DNA of 64,000 bases from Aureibaculum flavum (GCF_016406085.1 NZ_JAEHFJ010000003.1:1-64000); one strand, 5' to 3'; counted from the stretch's first letter, positions 36,382 to 45,982 are shown. Made by a program: numbers and translations. The notes: generated from the letters alone by a model not told the origin.

Positions 36382-37563
36382 TTATAATTTAAAATAGTTT
36401 ATATAAGTATCTAAATCTTTATCGCCACGCCCAGATAAGCTTACTACTACAATGTCGTCTTCCTTGAACTTTTTCTTTTCAAAAATGGCTAATGCATGTG
36501 AACTTTCAATGGCTGGAATTATTCCTTCTAATTTACTAAGTTCTAATCCCGATTTCATGGCCTCATCATCTGTCGCTGACATAAATTCTGCTCGACCTGT
36601 TTTACATAAATGTGCGTGCATTGGTCCAACCCCTGGATAATCTAATCCCGCAGAAATAGAATATGGCTCCGTAATTTGACCATCATTAGTCTGCATTAAT
36701 AATGTTTTACACCCATGTATAATTCCTTCTTTTCCCAATATAGAAGTTGCAGCACTTTCTCCTGAATCGACTCCTAATCCCGCCGCTTCTACAGCTATTA
36801 TCTTTACACTTTCTTCATGTAAAAAGTGATAATACGTTCCTGCTGCATTACTACCGCCACCAATACATGCCACAACATAATCAGGATTTTCTCTACCTTC
36901 ATGTTCTTTTAATTGCCATTTAATTTCTTCTGAAATTATAGATTGAAACCGTGTAACCATGTCTGGATATGGATGTGGACCAATAGCAGAACCTATAATA
37001 TAGTGCGTGTTTACAGGATTGTTAATCCAATCGCGAATAGCTTCATTAGTAGCATCTTTTAAGGTTCTACTGCCTGATAAAGCCGGAATTACAGTTGCCC
37101 CTAACATCTTCATTCTAGCAACGTTTGGTGCCTGGCGAGCAATATCAATTTCACCCATATACACAATACATTCCATTCCCATTAAAGCACATACAGTTGC
37201 TGTTGCCACACCATGTTGACCCGCTCCTGTTTCAGCAATAATTCTGCTTTTTCCTAAACGTTTAGCCATTAAAATCTGACCAACCGTATTGTTTATTTTA
37301 TGAGCACCTGTATGGTTTAAATCTTCACGTTTTAGATATATCTTAGTGTTATATTTTTCAGACAATCGTTTGGCAAAATAAAGAGGTGAAGGTCTACCAA
37401 CATAATCTCTTAACAATTGCTGAAATTCTTTTTGAAAATCAGGTTCTGCCATAACCTTCAAGTAATTCTGGCGTAATTCTTCTACATTCGGATAAAGCAT
37501 TTCAGGAATATATGCTCCTCCAAACACTCCATAGTATCCTTTTTCATTGACGTTATAATTCAT
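36382..37563 (-). CDS. trpB: Tryptophan synthase beta chain
   Basis: A 393-residue PLP enzyme that joins indole and serine to tryptophan. The PLP lysine is in [11 protein letters not shown] (K about 86), with the catalytic glutamate in AETGAGQHG near 109-117 and the phosphate-binding GGGSNAAG near 234-241. Full length. Lies between trpF (50 bp) and trpA. Confidence 0.97.
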   Translation of the reverse strand: MNYNVNEKGYYGVFGGAYIPEMLYPNVEELRQNYLKVMAEPDFQKEFQQLLRDYVGRPSPLYFAKRLSEKYNTKIYLKREDLNHTGAHKINNTVGQILMAKRLGKSRIIAETGAGQHGVATATVCALMGMECIVYMGEIDIARQAPNVARMKMLGATVIPALSGSRTLKDATNEAIRDWINNPVNTHYIIGSAIGPHPYPDMVTRFQSIISEEIKWQLKEHEGRENPDYVVACIGGGSNAAGTYYHFLHEESVKIIAVEAAGLGVDSGESAATSILGKEGIIHGCKTLLMQTNDGQITEPYSISAGLDYPGVGPMHAHLCKTGRAEFMSATDDEAMKSGLELSKLEGIIPAIESSHALAIFEKKKFKEDDIVVVSLSGRGDKDLDTYINYFKL

Positions 37564-37613
37564 TTTTTATAATTTAGTAAGTGAAAAATCACTCGAACAC
37601 AAGATCTCCTTAT

Positions 37614-38264
37614 TTAAAAAAGACCTTTCTTAAATTCTTTTAATTGTTCTATATCTTTTAATGCTGGCTCTATTTCAAACCGACTATTAATATCTAAAAC
37701 TTCACAATATTTCGAAGCGTTACTTTTAAAGAAAATATCTAATTTATCTTTTGATTCTAATCCAATACCTCCACTTAAAAAATAGGGTTTTGTTGATGGA
37801 TAATTTTCTAGAACATTCCAGTTAAACGTGTAACCATTACCTCCTGGATTTTTTCCCTTTGTATCAAACAAAAAATAATCACATACCATTTCATAGGGCT
37901 GTAAAACCTTAAAATCAAATTCATCTTTTATCGAGAATACTTTGATAATATCGGGATGTAATCCTGAAATACCCCGATGCTTAGGGGCAAAAGAATGCCT
38001 TAGTTTGATACAATATTCAGGTGTTTCTTCGCCATGTAATTGCACGGCTTGCAAACCATATCTGTTAACTTTATCAATAACCTCTTCTAAACTAGCATTT
38101 ACAAAGACGCCAACTTTATGAATTGATTTTGGAATCTCTGGCATATTTCCTACAAAATTTCGTGGAGATTTATCATAAAATATAAAGCCCATATAATCAG
38201 GTTGCAAGTCAGCAACGCCAATTACATTATCATGATATTTCATTCCACAAACCTTGAGTTTCAT
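37614..38264 (-). CDS. trpF: Phosphoribosylanthranilate isomerase
   Basis: A 216-residue TIM barrel. Catalytic Cys is C6 in KVCGMK and the catalytic Asp lies in CDYFLFDTKGKNPGG (about 128-142); VQLHGEE and FLSGGIGLES are further family marks. It converts N-(5-phosphoribosyl)anthranilate to the enol-ribulose form. Starts 6 bp after trpC. Confidence 0.95.
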   Translation of the reverse strand: MKLKVCGMKYHDNVIGVADLQPDYMGFIFYDKSPRNFVGNMPEIPKSIHKVGVFVNASLEEVIDKVNRYGLQAVQLHGEETPEYCIKLRHSFAPKHRGISGLHPDIIKVFSIKDEFDFKVLQPYEMVCDYFLFDTKGKNPGGNGYTFNWNVLENYPSTKPYFLSGGIGLESKDKLDIFFKSNASKYCEVLDINSRFEIEPALKDIEQLKEFKKGLF

Positions 38265-38270
38265 CTTGCT

Positions 38271-39056
38271 CTATTTATTCAATAATTCTATAAATTCCTT
38301 GGCACTTTTACCTGCATCATCTGTTTTCATAAAGTTTTCACCAATTAAAAAACCTTTATAGCCATAGGGTTGTAATTCCTTAATTGCCTCAATACTACTA
38401 ATACCACTTTCAGAAACTTTTACAAAGTCATTGGGTATTTTGGCTGCTAAATTCTTACTATTTTCTAAACTAACTTCAAAAGTTTTTAAATTTCTATTAT
38501 TTACACCCAACATATCTAAACTAGGCATGATAGACTTCTGTAATTCTTCTTCATTATGGACTTCTAACAGCACTTCCAATCCCAATTTTTTAGCAAATTC
38601 AGAAAAGTGTTTTATTTCCTTTTGTGATAAAACTGCAGCAATAAGTAAGATAACATCTGCACCGTATGATTTTGCTTCTAACAACTGATATTCATCAACA
38701 ATGAATTCTTTACGCAACAACGGTAAATTACAATTTGCTCTGGCGGTTAATAAATCATCTAATGATCCTCCAAAATATTTACCATCTGTTAAAACGGACA
38801 TCCCACATACACCCGCCTCTTCATAACCTTTGGCAACGTCAAAAACATTTAAACTGGTATTTATAATTGATTTAGAAGGAGACCTTCTTTTGTGTTCCGC
38901 AATAATTCCACTGCTGCTGTTCTTTAACCTATTCGCTAAAGAAATCGTTTCTCGTTCAAATAAAACCGAATTTTCCAATTGCGATATTGGTAACACGCTT
39001 TTACGAAGTTTAACCTCTATATATTTATCTGCAATTATTCTATCTAGTATTGTCAT
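38271..39056 (-). CDS. trpC: Indole-3-glycerol phosphate synthase
   Basis: A 261-residue TIM barrel. AEHKRRSPSK near 53-62, the LLRKEFIVDEYQ block near 113-124, LLEVHNEEEL near 162-171 and VNNRNLKTF near 187-195 are the expected catalytic and binding segments. Makes indole-3-glycerol phosphate by ring closure and decarboxylation. Follows trpD by 4 bp. Confidence 0.96.
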   Translation of the reverse strand: MTILDRIIADKYIEVKLRKSVLPISQLENSVLFERETISLANRLKNSSSGIIAEHKRRSPSKSIINTSLNVFDVAKGYEEAGVCGMSVLTDGKYFGGSLDDLLTARANCNLPLLRKEFIVDEYQLLEAKSYGADVILLIAAVLSQKEIKHFSEFAKKLGLEVLLEVHNEEELQKSIMPSLDMLGVNNRNLKTFEVSLENSKNLAAKIPNDFVKVSESGISSIEAIKELQPYGYKGFLIGENFMKTDDAGKSAKEFIELLNK

Positions 39057-39060
39057 ATTT

Positions 39061-40059
39061 TTAATTATTACTACTAATTGCCTGCAATTTCTTCAATACT
39101 TCTAGACCTTTTCCACTTAATAGTGCCTCTTTTGCTAATTCAAAACCTGCTTTTGGTTGTAAATGTTTTACCGTGGCTATTGCCATTCCTGCATTTGCAC
39201 AAACTACATTATTTTGTGCAGTTGTACCCTTCCCGCTTATCACTTCCATAAAAATTTTAGCAGAATCTTCTACTGTATTTCCACCAAAAATTTCTTCTTG
39301 GGTTATTTGTGGCACTCCGAAATCTTCCGGACTTAACATCGTTTCCGTATGATTTGTAATCGCTTTCGTATCTCCTGTTAAAGATATTTCATCATAACCA
39401 TCTAAAGCGTGCAAAATGGTAAAGTTTTTATCCGTGTTTTGATACAAATAACTGTACATTCTTGCTAATTTCAAATTAAAAACGCCCACCAATTGATTTT
39501 TAGGAAAGGCAGGATTTACCATTGGGCCTAACATATTAAAAAAGGTTTTTACACCTAATGCCTTACGAATTGGAGCTACATTTTTCATGGCAGGATGAAA
39601 CAACGGAGCATGCAATACACAGATACCTGTTTCTTCTAAACTTTTTTGCAAAAAACCTTCGTCATTACTAAATTTTATGCCTAAAAATTCCATGACATTA
39701 CTAGAACCTGATACGGAAGAAACACCATAATTACCATGCTTAGTAACATGTATTCCCGCTCCAGCAGCAACAAAAGATGATAGTGTTGAAATATTAAAAG
39801 TGTTTTTACCGTCACCACCTGTTCCACATAAATCAATCGTGTTATAATCGGAAAAATCAACTGCTAAACATAAATCTAACAATGCATCACGAAAGCCTTC
39901 AAGCTCTTCAACAGTTATACTCCTCATCATATATACCGTTAAAAAAGAAGCAATCTGACTCGGATTATATTCACCTTTCGAAATATTTACCAATACATTT
40001 TTAGCCTCCTCTTTGGAAATGGTTTCATGATTGATTAATCTATTTAATATTTGTTTCAT
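39061..40059 (-). CDS. trpD: Anthranilate phosphoribosyltransferase
   Basis: A 332-residue enzyme joining anthranilate to PRPP. The glycine-rich CGTGGDGKNTFNIST (about 79-93) binds PRPP; KHGNYGVSSVSGSSN near 107-121 and PLFHPAMKNVAPIRKALG near 151-168 are family blocks. 33 bp after trpG. Confidence 0.96.
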   Translation of the reverse strand: MKQILNRLINHETISKEEAKNVLVNISKGEYNPSQIASFLTVYMMRSITVEELEGFRDALLDLCLAVDFSDYNTIDLCGTGGDGKNTFNISTLSSFVAAGAGIHVTKHGNYGVSSVSGSSNVMEFLGIKFSNDEGFLQKSLEETGICVLHAPLFHPAMKNVAPIRKALGVKTFFNMLGPMVNPAFPKNQLVGVFNLKLARMYSYLYQNTDKNFTILHALDGYDEISLTGDTKAITNHTETMLSPEDFGVPQITQEEIFGGNTVEDSAKIFMEVISGKGTTAQNNVVCANAGMAIATVKHLQPKAGFELAKEALLSGKGLEVLKKLQAISSNN

Positions 40060-40092
40060 TTGATAGCTATTAAAGATAAGACTATAGACAAA

Positions 40093-40659
40093 CTAGCTTA
40101 TTAACCAGTTTTCTAATATTTTTTTTCCATTTGGAGTTAGCACAGATTCAGGGTGATATTGAACACCTTTTACATCATACTTTTTATGGCGTAATGACAT
40201 TATTTGACCGTTTTCATCAAATGAAGTAGCTTCCAAATCGTCAGGCAAAAGGGTATCAACTACCCAAGAATGATATCGACCAACTTCAAAATTCTTCTCC
40301 AAACCCTTAAACATAGGCTCATCATCTACGGCAAGCTGTATACTTGTTGCCACGCCATGATAAACTTCATCTAAGTTGATAATTTTACCACCAAAAACTT
40401 CGGCAATCGCTTGCTGACCTAAACAAACGCCCAATATACTTTTTGTAGAAGCATATTGTCTAATTATTTCTTTTAACAATCCTGCTTCATCAGGAATACC
40501 TGGCCCAGGAGACAATACGATTTTATCATAGGCTTCAACCTCATCTAGAGCTAATTGGTCATTACGTTTTACAGTAACTTCACAGCCTAAATCTTCTAAA
40601 TAATGTACCAAATTGTAGGTAAAACTATCGTAATTATCTATAACTAATATTTTTTTCAT
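40093..40659 (-). CDS. trpG: Anthranilate synthase component II (glutamine amidotransferase)
   Basis: A 188-residue class I amidotransferase. Catalytic Cys in ILGVCLGQQAIAE near 79 and the His/Glu pair in VQYHPES near 170-172. Supplies ammonia to TrpE. The neighbouring trp genes mark it as TrpG rather than PabA, though one protein may serve both. Confidence 0.95.
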   Translation of the reverse strand: MKKILVIDNYDSFTYNLVHYLEDLGCEVTVKRNDQLALDEVEAYDKIVLSPGPGIPDEAGLLKEIIRQYASTKSILGVCLGQQAIAEVFGGKIINLDEVYHGVATSIQLAVDDEPMFKGLEKNFEVGRYHSWVVDTLLPDDLEATSFDENGQIMSLRHKKYDVKGVQYHPESVLTPNGKKILENWLIS

Positions 40660-40674
40660 TCCTATTCTATTAAA

Positions 40675-40748
40675 CCTTTCTCGAGAAAGGGAATTGTAGT
40701 TAACTCTTTAACTTTATGTAAAACACTTCTGTAGTCCCCTCAAGGGGA
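40675..40748. repeat. Pair of palindromes in the trpE-trpG spacer
   Basis: The 101 bp spacer holds a perfect 16 bp palindrome CCTTTCTCGAGAAAGG (40675-40690) and TCCCCT-ca-AGGGGA (40735-40748). The second has the same C-rich/G-rich core as the element inserted in leuS near 46467-46482. Together they look like the two ends of a dispersed element of about 75 bp. Confidence 0.6.
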
Positions 40749-40760
40749 CAATTAATACAT

Positions 40761-42161
40761 TTACACGCGTTCTGCCAATTCAATGGCATGTGTTAATGCT
40801 CCTAATTTATTATATACCTCTTGTAATTCATTTTCAGGGTCTGATTTTGAAACCAATCCCGCTCCAGCTTGCCAATGCAATTCGTGATTTTTACTTAAAA
40901 AAGTTCGAATCATAATAGCGTGGTTAAAATTTCCTTCAAAATCCATAAAGCCAATAGCTCCACCATAAAAAGCTCTACTCGTTTTTTCATATTGCTCTAT
41001 CAATTGCATCGCTCTATGTTTAGGTGCACCGCTAAGTGTTCCGGCAGGAAAAGTATCAGCAACCACTTGCATGGTTGAAGTATCCTTATGTTTTTGTCCA
41101 GTTACCTTACTCACTAAATGTATTACATGCGAGAAAAACTGAACCTCTCTATACGTTTCAACTTTTACCTGACTGCCATGTCTACTCAAATCATTTCTAG
41201 CCAAATCAACCAACATGACATGCTCCGCATTCTCTTTTTCGTCTACCGATAATTCTTTAGCTAAAACTGCATCTTGTTCATCATTACCAGAACGTTTAAA
41301 AGTCCCTGCAATAGGATGTATTTCTGCCAAACCATCTTTTACAACCAACTGGGCCTCTGGCGAACTTCCAAATATTTTAAAATCACCATAATCAAAATAG
41401 AAAAGATAAGGAGATGGATTGATACTTCGTAAGGTTCTATACACATTAAATTCATCCCCTTTAAAAGCTTGTTTAAACTTTTTAGACAACACCAATTGAA
41501 ACACGTCACCTCTTGCACAATGCTTTTTTGCAATTTCTACATGTTCTTTATATTCCTCATCTGTTAGATTAGAACTTATCTCTCCATCTTTAGTAAACTT
41601 ATATGTAGTGAAATTCTGAGCTTTTATCAGCTGATGTAAGTCTTCAATATTGCTTTTTTTATCATAATCATGAGCAAAAATATAGGCATGATTCTTAAAA
41701 TGATTTATCGCTATAATATTTTGATATACAGCATAAAACATATCTGGAATTTCAATAGAATTTTCCTTTTTTGAAATTTCTACATCTTCAAAATAACGTA
41801 CGGCATCATAACTAGTATACCCGAAGATTCCATTGTGGATGAATTTGAAATTTTCATCTTTTTGAACATCAAAACGTTGTGAAAATTTGTGGATTTCAGC
41901 AGGAACATCAGTGTCACTATTAATATCCATCACTTCACTACTGCCATCAGGAAATGTTTGAAATATCTTTTCATTTACAACTTTAATGGTTGCAATTGGA
42001 TTAAAACAGATATATGAAAAGCTATTATTGTTACCATGATAATCACTACTTTCTAATAAAATGCTGTTCGGAAAACGGTCGCGAATTTTCAAATACACAC
42101 TTACAGGTGTAATAGTATCTGCAATTATTTTCTTCGATGTTGTGTTTAGTTTAAATTTCAT
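40761..42161 (-). CDS. trpE: Anthranilate synthase component I
   Basis: A 466-residue chorismate-binding enzyme that makes anthranilate with TrpG. Family blocks are LVLSKKFKQAF, NPSPYLFYFDYGDFKIFGSSPE (about 250-271), IAGTFKRSG, the SGAPKHRAMQLIE segment near 380 and GAGLVSKSDPENE near the end. The N-terminal part carries LLESSDYHG, corresponding to the LLES feedback-site region that binds tryptophan. First structural gene of the operon, downstream of the trpL leader. Confidence 0.96.
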   Translation of the reverse strand: MKFKLNTTSKKIIADTITPVSVYLKIRDRFPNSILLESSDYHGNNNSFSYICFNPIATIKVVNEKIFQTFPDGSSEVMDINSDTDVPAEIHKFSQRFDVQKDENFKFIHNGIFGYTSYDAVRYFEDVEISKKENSIEIPDMFYAVYQNIIAINHFKNHAYIFAHDYDKKSNIEDLHQLIKAQNFTTYKFTKDGEISSNLTDEEYKEHVEIAKKHCARGDVFQLVLSKKFKQAFKGDEFNVYRTLRSINPSPYLFYFDYGDFKIFGSSPEAQLVVKDGLAEIHPIAGTFKRSGNDEQDAVLAKELSVDEKENAEHVMLVDLARNDLSRHGSQVKVETYREVQFFSHVIHLVSKVTGQKHKDTSTMQVVADTFPAGTLSGAPKHRAMQLIEQYEKTSRAFYGGAIGFMDFEGNFNHAIMIRTFLSKNHELHWQAGAGLVSKSDPENELQEVYNKLGALTHAIELAERV

Positions 42162-42192
42162 GTGTTCATATTTAATAGCATTTTAATGGTCA

Positions 42193-42208
42193 TCCCGAAG
42201 CCTCGGGA
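42193..42208. repeat. 16 bp palindromic repeat upstream of trpE
   Basis: TCCCGA-agcc-TCGGGA, same 6 bp arms as the copy inside the HD gene at 21202-21217. Lies between the attenuator and trpE, so it is part of the trpE leader RNA. Confidence 0.7.
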
Positions 42209-42277
42209 CTGTTCGCCATTAATCTTTCCTTTAAGTGATAAAACTTTTAACATGCTCGTTACATGTATTCGATATAA

Positions 42278-42304
42278 TAAAAAAAGCTTGTCGTGAATGA
42301 CAAG
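42278..42304 (-). terminator. trp attenuator (intrinsic terminator in the trpE leader)
   Basis: On the minus strand GCTTGTC-attcac-GACAAGC is followed by seven T. It lies 37 bp after the trpL stop and 117 bp before trpE. The stretch TTCACGA across its loop and 3' arm is the complement of TCGTGAA at the trpL stop codon (plus-strand 42341-42347), which could form a competing antiterminator helix. Confidence 0.85.
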
Positions 42305-42341
42305 CCTTGTTATTTTTAATTTAAATATACAATAGGTTAGT

Positions 42342-42398
42342 TCACGAATTAGTTTTTCGAGAATTCCACCACCAAGTATGATTTAAAATTGTGTTCAT
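42342..42398 (-). CDS. trpL: trp operon leader peptide with three Trp codons
   Basis: An 18-residue ORF, MNTILNHTWWWNSRKTNS, with ATG at 42396-42398 and TGA at 42342-42344. Three consecutive TGG codons sit at positions 9-11. It starts 17 bp after a consensus promoter box and is followed by a terminator hairpin before trpE, the arrangement of ribosome-mediated attenuation: stalling on the Trp codons would leave the stop-codon region (TCGTGAA) free to pair with the terminator loop, while a ribosome reaching the stop would cover it. Function is inferred from this arrangement. Confidence 0.88.
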   Translation of the reverse strand: MNTILNHTWWWNSRKTNS

Positions 42399-42414
42399 AG
42401 TTATATTGTTGATA

Positions 42415-42422
42415 CAAATGTA
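42415..42422 (-). promoter_or_regulatory. Promoter -7 box of the trp operon
   Basis: Minus-strand TACATTTG, a full TAnnTTTG match, 16 bp before the trpL ATG. This gives a leader RNA of about 250 nt before trpE. Confidence 0.7.
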
Positions 42423-42455
42423 ATAAAATATTTAAACAATAAAAAAATTATTGGC

Positions 42456-43523
42456 TTAAAGCAATGATACTTCTTTCCATTCGGTACCATTATGGAAATA
42501 TAATTTACCATCGGTATTTACATATAAATCACCTAACGCTCCTGTAGGTGCTGCAGCTTGTGGTTCTAGACGCATTACACCACTAATATGTAGTTTTTGT
42601 TGAGGCGATGTTGTGCCTATACCTAAATTACCTTTCATATAACTATCTGCATCAGAATCAGAATACAGTGAAAAATTATCACCTGTTCCTTGATTAAAAG
42701 TGTCGGAAATCCAAAGTCCATAACTATTTGTAACACTTGAAGACCCTGTATAATCTATATAGCTACCAAATGCGTTTATTAAGGTACCATTGTTCTCAAT
42801 GTTAGAATAATTACTATACGCATTAGTTACAGTGTTCCCACTATTATTCTTCAGTATATTCCAGACTCCAACCGATGTATTTATGGTTCCTGAATTATTA
42901 ATTCTGATTTTTGTACCCGAAATTGAATTAATATTCCCAAAATTATTCGCCTCTGAACTTAATACGTCACCAGTGGTTATTGTACCGTTAGTGCCGTTGC
43001 CAATTATACTCCTTGTACCTATTGCATACCCAATAGTACCTGTACCTTGATTTTCAGCTGTACTTGCCAACCCGTAGGTTGAAAGACTTGTACCTGTACC
43101 TTCAAATATTGCCTCAATATTAACCGCATTATTCTGTCCATCAGAAGATTTTTTCCCCTCTACATAAAGTTTATGAATTGGAGAAGGGTCATTTCTGCCA
43201 ATACCAACTGTTCCTTCATAATAAGCTATTGCAGAAGTTGCTCCATCCACAAATTTACCAGCTCCTCCAGAACCTTCTACCCAAGCAGTTCCATCATAAT
43301 TCCATACAGATTTAGTGTCTGTATCATATGTCAACAATCCTAAAGCTGGCGATACTATTGCAGTTCTTTGAGTTGTTGTCATTCTTGGAATTAACAATCC
43401 TTTATCTGTTGCATCAATATCTAGGGCAGCAGAAGCATCCGGCGTTGTTGTACCAATACCCACCTGTGCAAAAACGTGAGCTGACAATAAAACCGCAAAA
43501 ACAATTAATACTACTTTTCTCAT
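42456..43523 (-). CDS. Secreted tail-fibre-like repeat protein, unknown
   Basis: A 355-residue exported protein (signal peptide cleaved near AHVFAQ, 20). It begins with the [16 protein letters not shown] unit common in large Bacteroidota surface proteins, repeats VGIG-NDPSP and LGIGTTSP units near 112 and 303, and has a low-complexity Asn/Gly/Ser/Thr middle. The C-terminus ([22 protein letters not shown]) is also typical. It lacks a T9SS sorting domain, but the gene 11 bp upstream has one. Probably a surface or matrix protein; function unknown. Confidence 0.65.
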   Translation of the reverse strand: MRKVVLIVFAVLLSAHVFAQVGIGTTTPDASAALDIDATDKGLLIPRMTTTQRTAIVSPALGLLTYDTDTKSVWNYDGTAWVEGSGGAGKFVDGATSAIAYYEGTVGIGRNDPSPIHKLYVEGKKSSDGQNNAVNIEAIFEGTGTSLSTYGLASTAENQGTGTIGYAIGTRSIIGNGTNGTITTGDVLSSEANNFGNINSISGTKIRINNSGTINTSVGVWNILKNNSGNTVTNAYSNYSNIENNGTLINAFGSYIDYTGSSSVTNSYGLWISDTFNQGTGDNFSLYSDSDADSYMKGNLGIGTTSPQQKLHISGVMRLEPQAAAPTGALGDLYVNTDGKLYFHNGTEWKEVSLL

Positions 43524-43534
43524 AACTCAATAAA

Positions 43535-44455
43535 TTATTTAATTAATATTTTTTTAGTTCCTATTTTACCTTCATGCTCAAACTTCAATAGATATATTCC
43601 GCTTTTTAAATTGGGTTTAGCAATGGAACCTCTATTACTTGAAACTGAAATATTTTTCTGATTACTTATTTTTCTACCTAACAAATCAAAAATAGTAACT
43701 TCAAGATTATCAAGACTAGCAGAAACAAACTGAATACTTTCAGCATCACTATCAATCGGATTAGAAATGATACGAATATCATTTGAAATAAATAAATCGT
43801 CTATACCTAAAACCACTTGATGATCAATCCCAAAAGTATACTGTGTAAAACCATTTAAAACAACTTCGGTTGCACTATCGGTTGTAACCGTACCATTAGA
43901 TAAATCTCCTGTTACCACATTTGTTTGCGTGGCACTCGTCAAATTCCAAACACCACCAATTAATCCAACCACGGCAATCGAACTCAATTTACCTCCATTA
44001 TCAGTTACTAAATTTGTGATATCACTTGCAGGTATCCAAGGCAAAGTAACAATACCTTGACCATTCAACTCCCAATATTCTTTATCAGAAACGGCATCTA
44101 CATCAGCACCATTAGTACCACTTGTAGGAATAGCATTAAAATATTGTGCTTCTGAATCAATAGAATGATTTAACAGTACTGGTGCATAAACTCCATTATC
44201 ACCAACAGGTAATTTGGTTTCACCTAAGCCATACACATAAACTTTACCGTTTACATATTCTTGAGAATCGCCCCAAGTTGAAGCAGCCTCAACTGAAAAT
44301 TTCCCGGTAGTTCCAAGCGTAACTACAGTATTACTTGTGGTAAAGTCCAACCCTTTTTTCAGATAAAATTCAGCTCCATCTCCAACATAAAGTTCTTGAG
44401 CAAAACAATTTAGTCCAAAAAAAACAAGTAAAAATAAAGTGTAAACTTTTTTCAT
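43535..44455 (-). CDS. Secreted protein with T9SS sorting domain
   Basis: A 306-residue protein: signal peptide MKKVYTLFLLVFFGLNCFAQ, a beta-rich body starting ELYVGDGAEFYLKKGLDF, and a T9SS type A C-terminal domain from about 225 (VTIFDLLGRKIS, LKSGIYLLKFEHEGK). The ATG at 44455 is preferred over 44461 because of the promoter spacing and because it begins the signal peptide. Likely co-transcribed with the tail-fibre-like gene 11 bp downstream. Body function unknown. Confidence 0.75.
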   Translation of the reverse strand: MKKVYTLFLLVFFGLNCFAQELYVGDGAEFYLKKGLDFTTSNTVVTLGTTGKFSVEAASTWGDSQEYVNGKVYVYGLGETKLPVGDNGVYAPVLLNHSIDSEAQYFNAIPTSGTNGADVDAVSDKEYWELNGQGIVTLPWIPASDITNLVTDNGGKLSSIAVVGLIGGVWNLTSATQTNVVTGDLSNGTVTTDSATEVVLNGFTQYTFGIDHQVVLGIDDLFISNDIRIISNPIDSDAESIQFVSASLDNLEVTIFDLLGRKISNQKNISVSSNRGSIAKPNLKSGIYLLKFEHEGKIGTKKILIK

Positions 44456-44472
44456 AGACATTTATTTTTTTT

Positions 44473-44480
44473 CAAAAGTA
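44473..44480 (-). promoter_or_regulatory. Promoter -7 box of the T9SS-protein operon
   Basis: Minus-strand TACTTTTG matches TAnnTTTG and lies 17 bp before the ATG at 44455. Confidence 0.5.
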
Positions 44481-44493
44481 ATAAAAATTATAA

Positions 44494-44751
44494 CTACTTG
44501 AATCTCAATTTAAAATAAATTAATAGCAATGACAATATAGCAGTTATACTATTGGTTACCATCATTGCAATACTATTTACATAAATGCCATAAATTAACC
44601 ATAGAATAATGCCTACAAAAAATACGGTATACATAGTTAATGAAAGACTATCAGCGGATTTACTTTTATAGGTTTTATAAACTTGCGGTACAAAAGATGC
44701 AGTTGTTAAACCACCTGCCAATAATCCTAAAATTTCAATCGATGCTATCAT
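44494..44751 (-). CDS. SemiSWEET sugar transporter
   Basis: An 85-residue protein with three membrane helices and the PQ motif in ASFVPQVYKTYKSKSADSLSL (about 18-38), the signature of SemiSWEET transporters, which work as homodimers carrying sugars across the inner membrane. Asn in the second/third helix region (about 68) fits the conserved substrate pocket. It starts 8 bp after alanine dehydrogenase and may be on the same transcript. Confidence 0.9.
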   Translation of the reverse strand: MIASIEILGLLAGGLTTASFVPQVYKTYKSKSADSLSLTMYTVFFVGIILWLIYGIYVNSIAMMVTNSITAILSLLLIYFKLRFK

Positions 44752-44759
44752 ATTTAACT

Positions 44760-45842
44760 TTAATGTAAATTTTCTAAAATTTCTTTATAAACGACCTCAC
44801 CATAAGCAATATTAAGTCCTTTTTGCAGCCCTTCATTCTCTTCACAAGCTTTTTCCCAACCTTTGTTCGCTATATTTATTACATAGGGCAAAGTTACATT
44901 AGTAAGAGCAATAGTTGAAGTATATGGAACTGCTCCTGGCATATTAGCAACACAATAATGAACAATATCGTCGATAATATAAGTAGGGTCTTCATGAGTT
45001 GTAGGTTTTGTTGTCTCCATACAACCACCTTGATCTACCGCTACATCAACTAATACAGTACCAGGGTGCATTTCTTTCAACATATCTCTAGTAATTAATT
45101 TTGGAGCTTTGGCACCCTTAATTAAGATACCTCCAATAATAAGATCATGTGTTTTAATATGTCTTCTAATATTATATTCATTGGAATACTCTGTTACAAC
45201 ATGGCTCGGCATTACATCATTTACATATCTCAATCGGTCCATATTTACATCCATAATGGTAACATGAGCCCCTAAACCTGCGGCCATTTTTGCTGCCTGA
45301 ACACCAACAATTCCCGCTCCTAAAATCAATACTTTACCAGGTTGAACTCCAGGTACACCACCTAACAGAATTCCTTTACCCTTAATAGGTTTTTCTAAAT
45401 ATTTTGCTCCTTGTTGTACCGCCATTCTACCGGCAACTTCTGACATTGGTGTTAATAAAGGTAATGTACCGTTTTTATCTTCAACGGTTTCATAAGCAAT
45501 ACAAACACTTTTACTTTTAATCATAGCATCTGTAAGCGGTTGACTCGATGCAAAATGAAAATAGGTAAATACAATTTGCCCTTCTTTAATTAAGCCATAC
45601 TCTTCTGCTATAGGTTCTTTCACCTTAACAATCATTTCTGCTTTGGCGTAAACTTCTTCAATGGTATCTAAAATAGAAGCACCTACATCGGTATAATCTA
45701 CATCAGAGAAACCACTATTAAATCCAGCATCTTTTTGAACAAAAACCGTATGCTCATTTTTAACCAATTCAAAAACTCCTGCAGGAGTTAATGCTACTCG
45801 GTTTTCATTATTCTTTATTTCTTTTGGAAGTCCTACTATCAT
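44760..45842 (-). CDS. ald: Alanine dehydrogenase
   Basis: A 360-residue NAD-dependent enzyme interconverting L-alanine and pyruvate plus ammonia. Substrate residues are in KEIKNNENRVALTP (R15) and YFHFASSQPL (His about 95), and the Rossmann motif is GAGIVGVQAA near 173. Full family match, a little short at the C-terminus. A palindrome at 45895-45911 is a possible operator. Downstream of leuS by about 140 bp. Confidence 0.94.
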   Translation of the reverse strand: MIVGLPKEIKNNENRVALTPAGVFELVKNEHTVFVQKDAGFNSGFSDVDYTDVGASILDTIEEVYAKAEMIVKVKEPIAEEYGLIKEGQIVFTYFHFASSQPLTDAMIKSKSVCIAYETVEDKNGTLPLLTPMSEVAGRMAVQQGAKYLEKPIKGKGILLGGVPGVQPGKVLILGAGIVGVQAAKMAAGLGAHVTIMDVNMDRLRYVNDVMPSHVVTEYSNEYNIRRHIKTHDLIIGGILIKGAKAPKLITRDMLKEMHPGTVLVDVAVDQGGCMETTKPTTHEDPTYIIDDIVHYCVANMPGAVPYTSTIALTNVTLPYVINIANKGWEKACEENEGLQKGLNIAYGEVVYKEILENLH

Positions 45843-45894
45843 AACTTATTTTTTCTGCAAAAATCGTTATAAAAATGATATTATAAAATTATAC

Positions 45895-45911
45895 CCCCTA
45901 ATATTTAGGGG
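45895..45911. promoter_or_regulatory. Palindrome upstream of ald, possible operator
   Basis: CCCCTAA-tat-TTAGGGG, perfect 7 bp arms, 53 bp before the ald start. No T-run, so not an intrinsic terminator for leuS. Could be a regulator site; no regulator gene is adjacent. Confidence 0.4.
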
Positions 45912-45982
45912 TTAAAAGTCTATTTTTAATCATTCTAAGGTTTTTAGCCTAAAAAAAGAGCTGTATTTGTGAAATTAAAATT

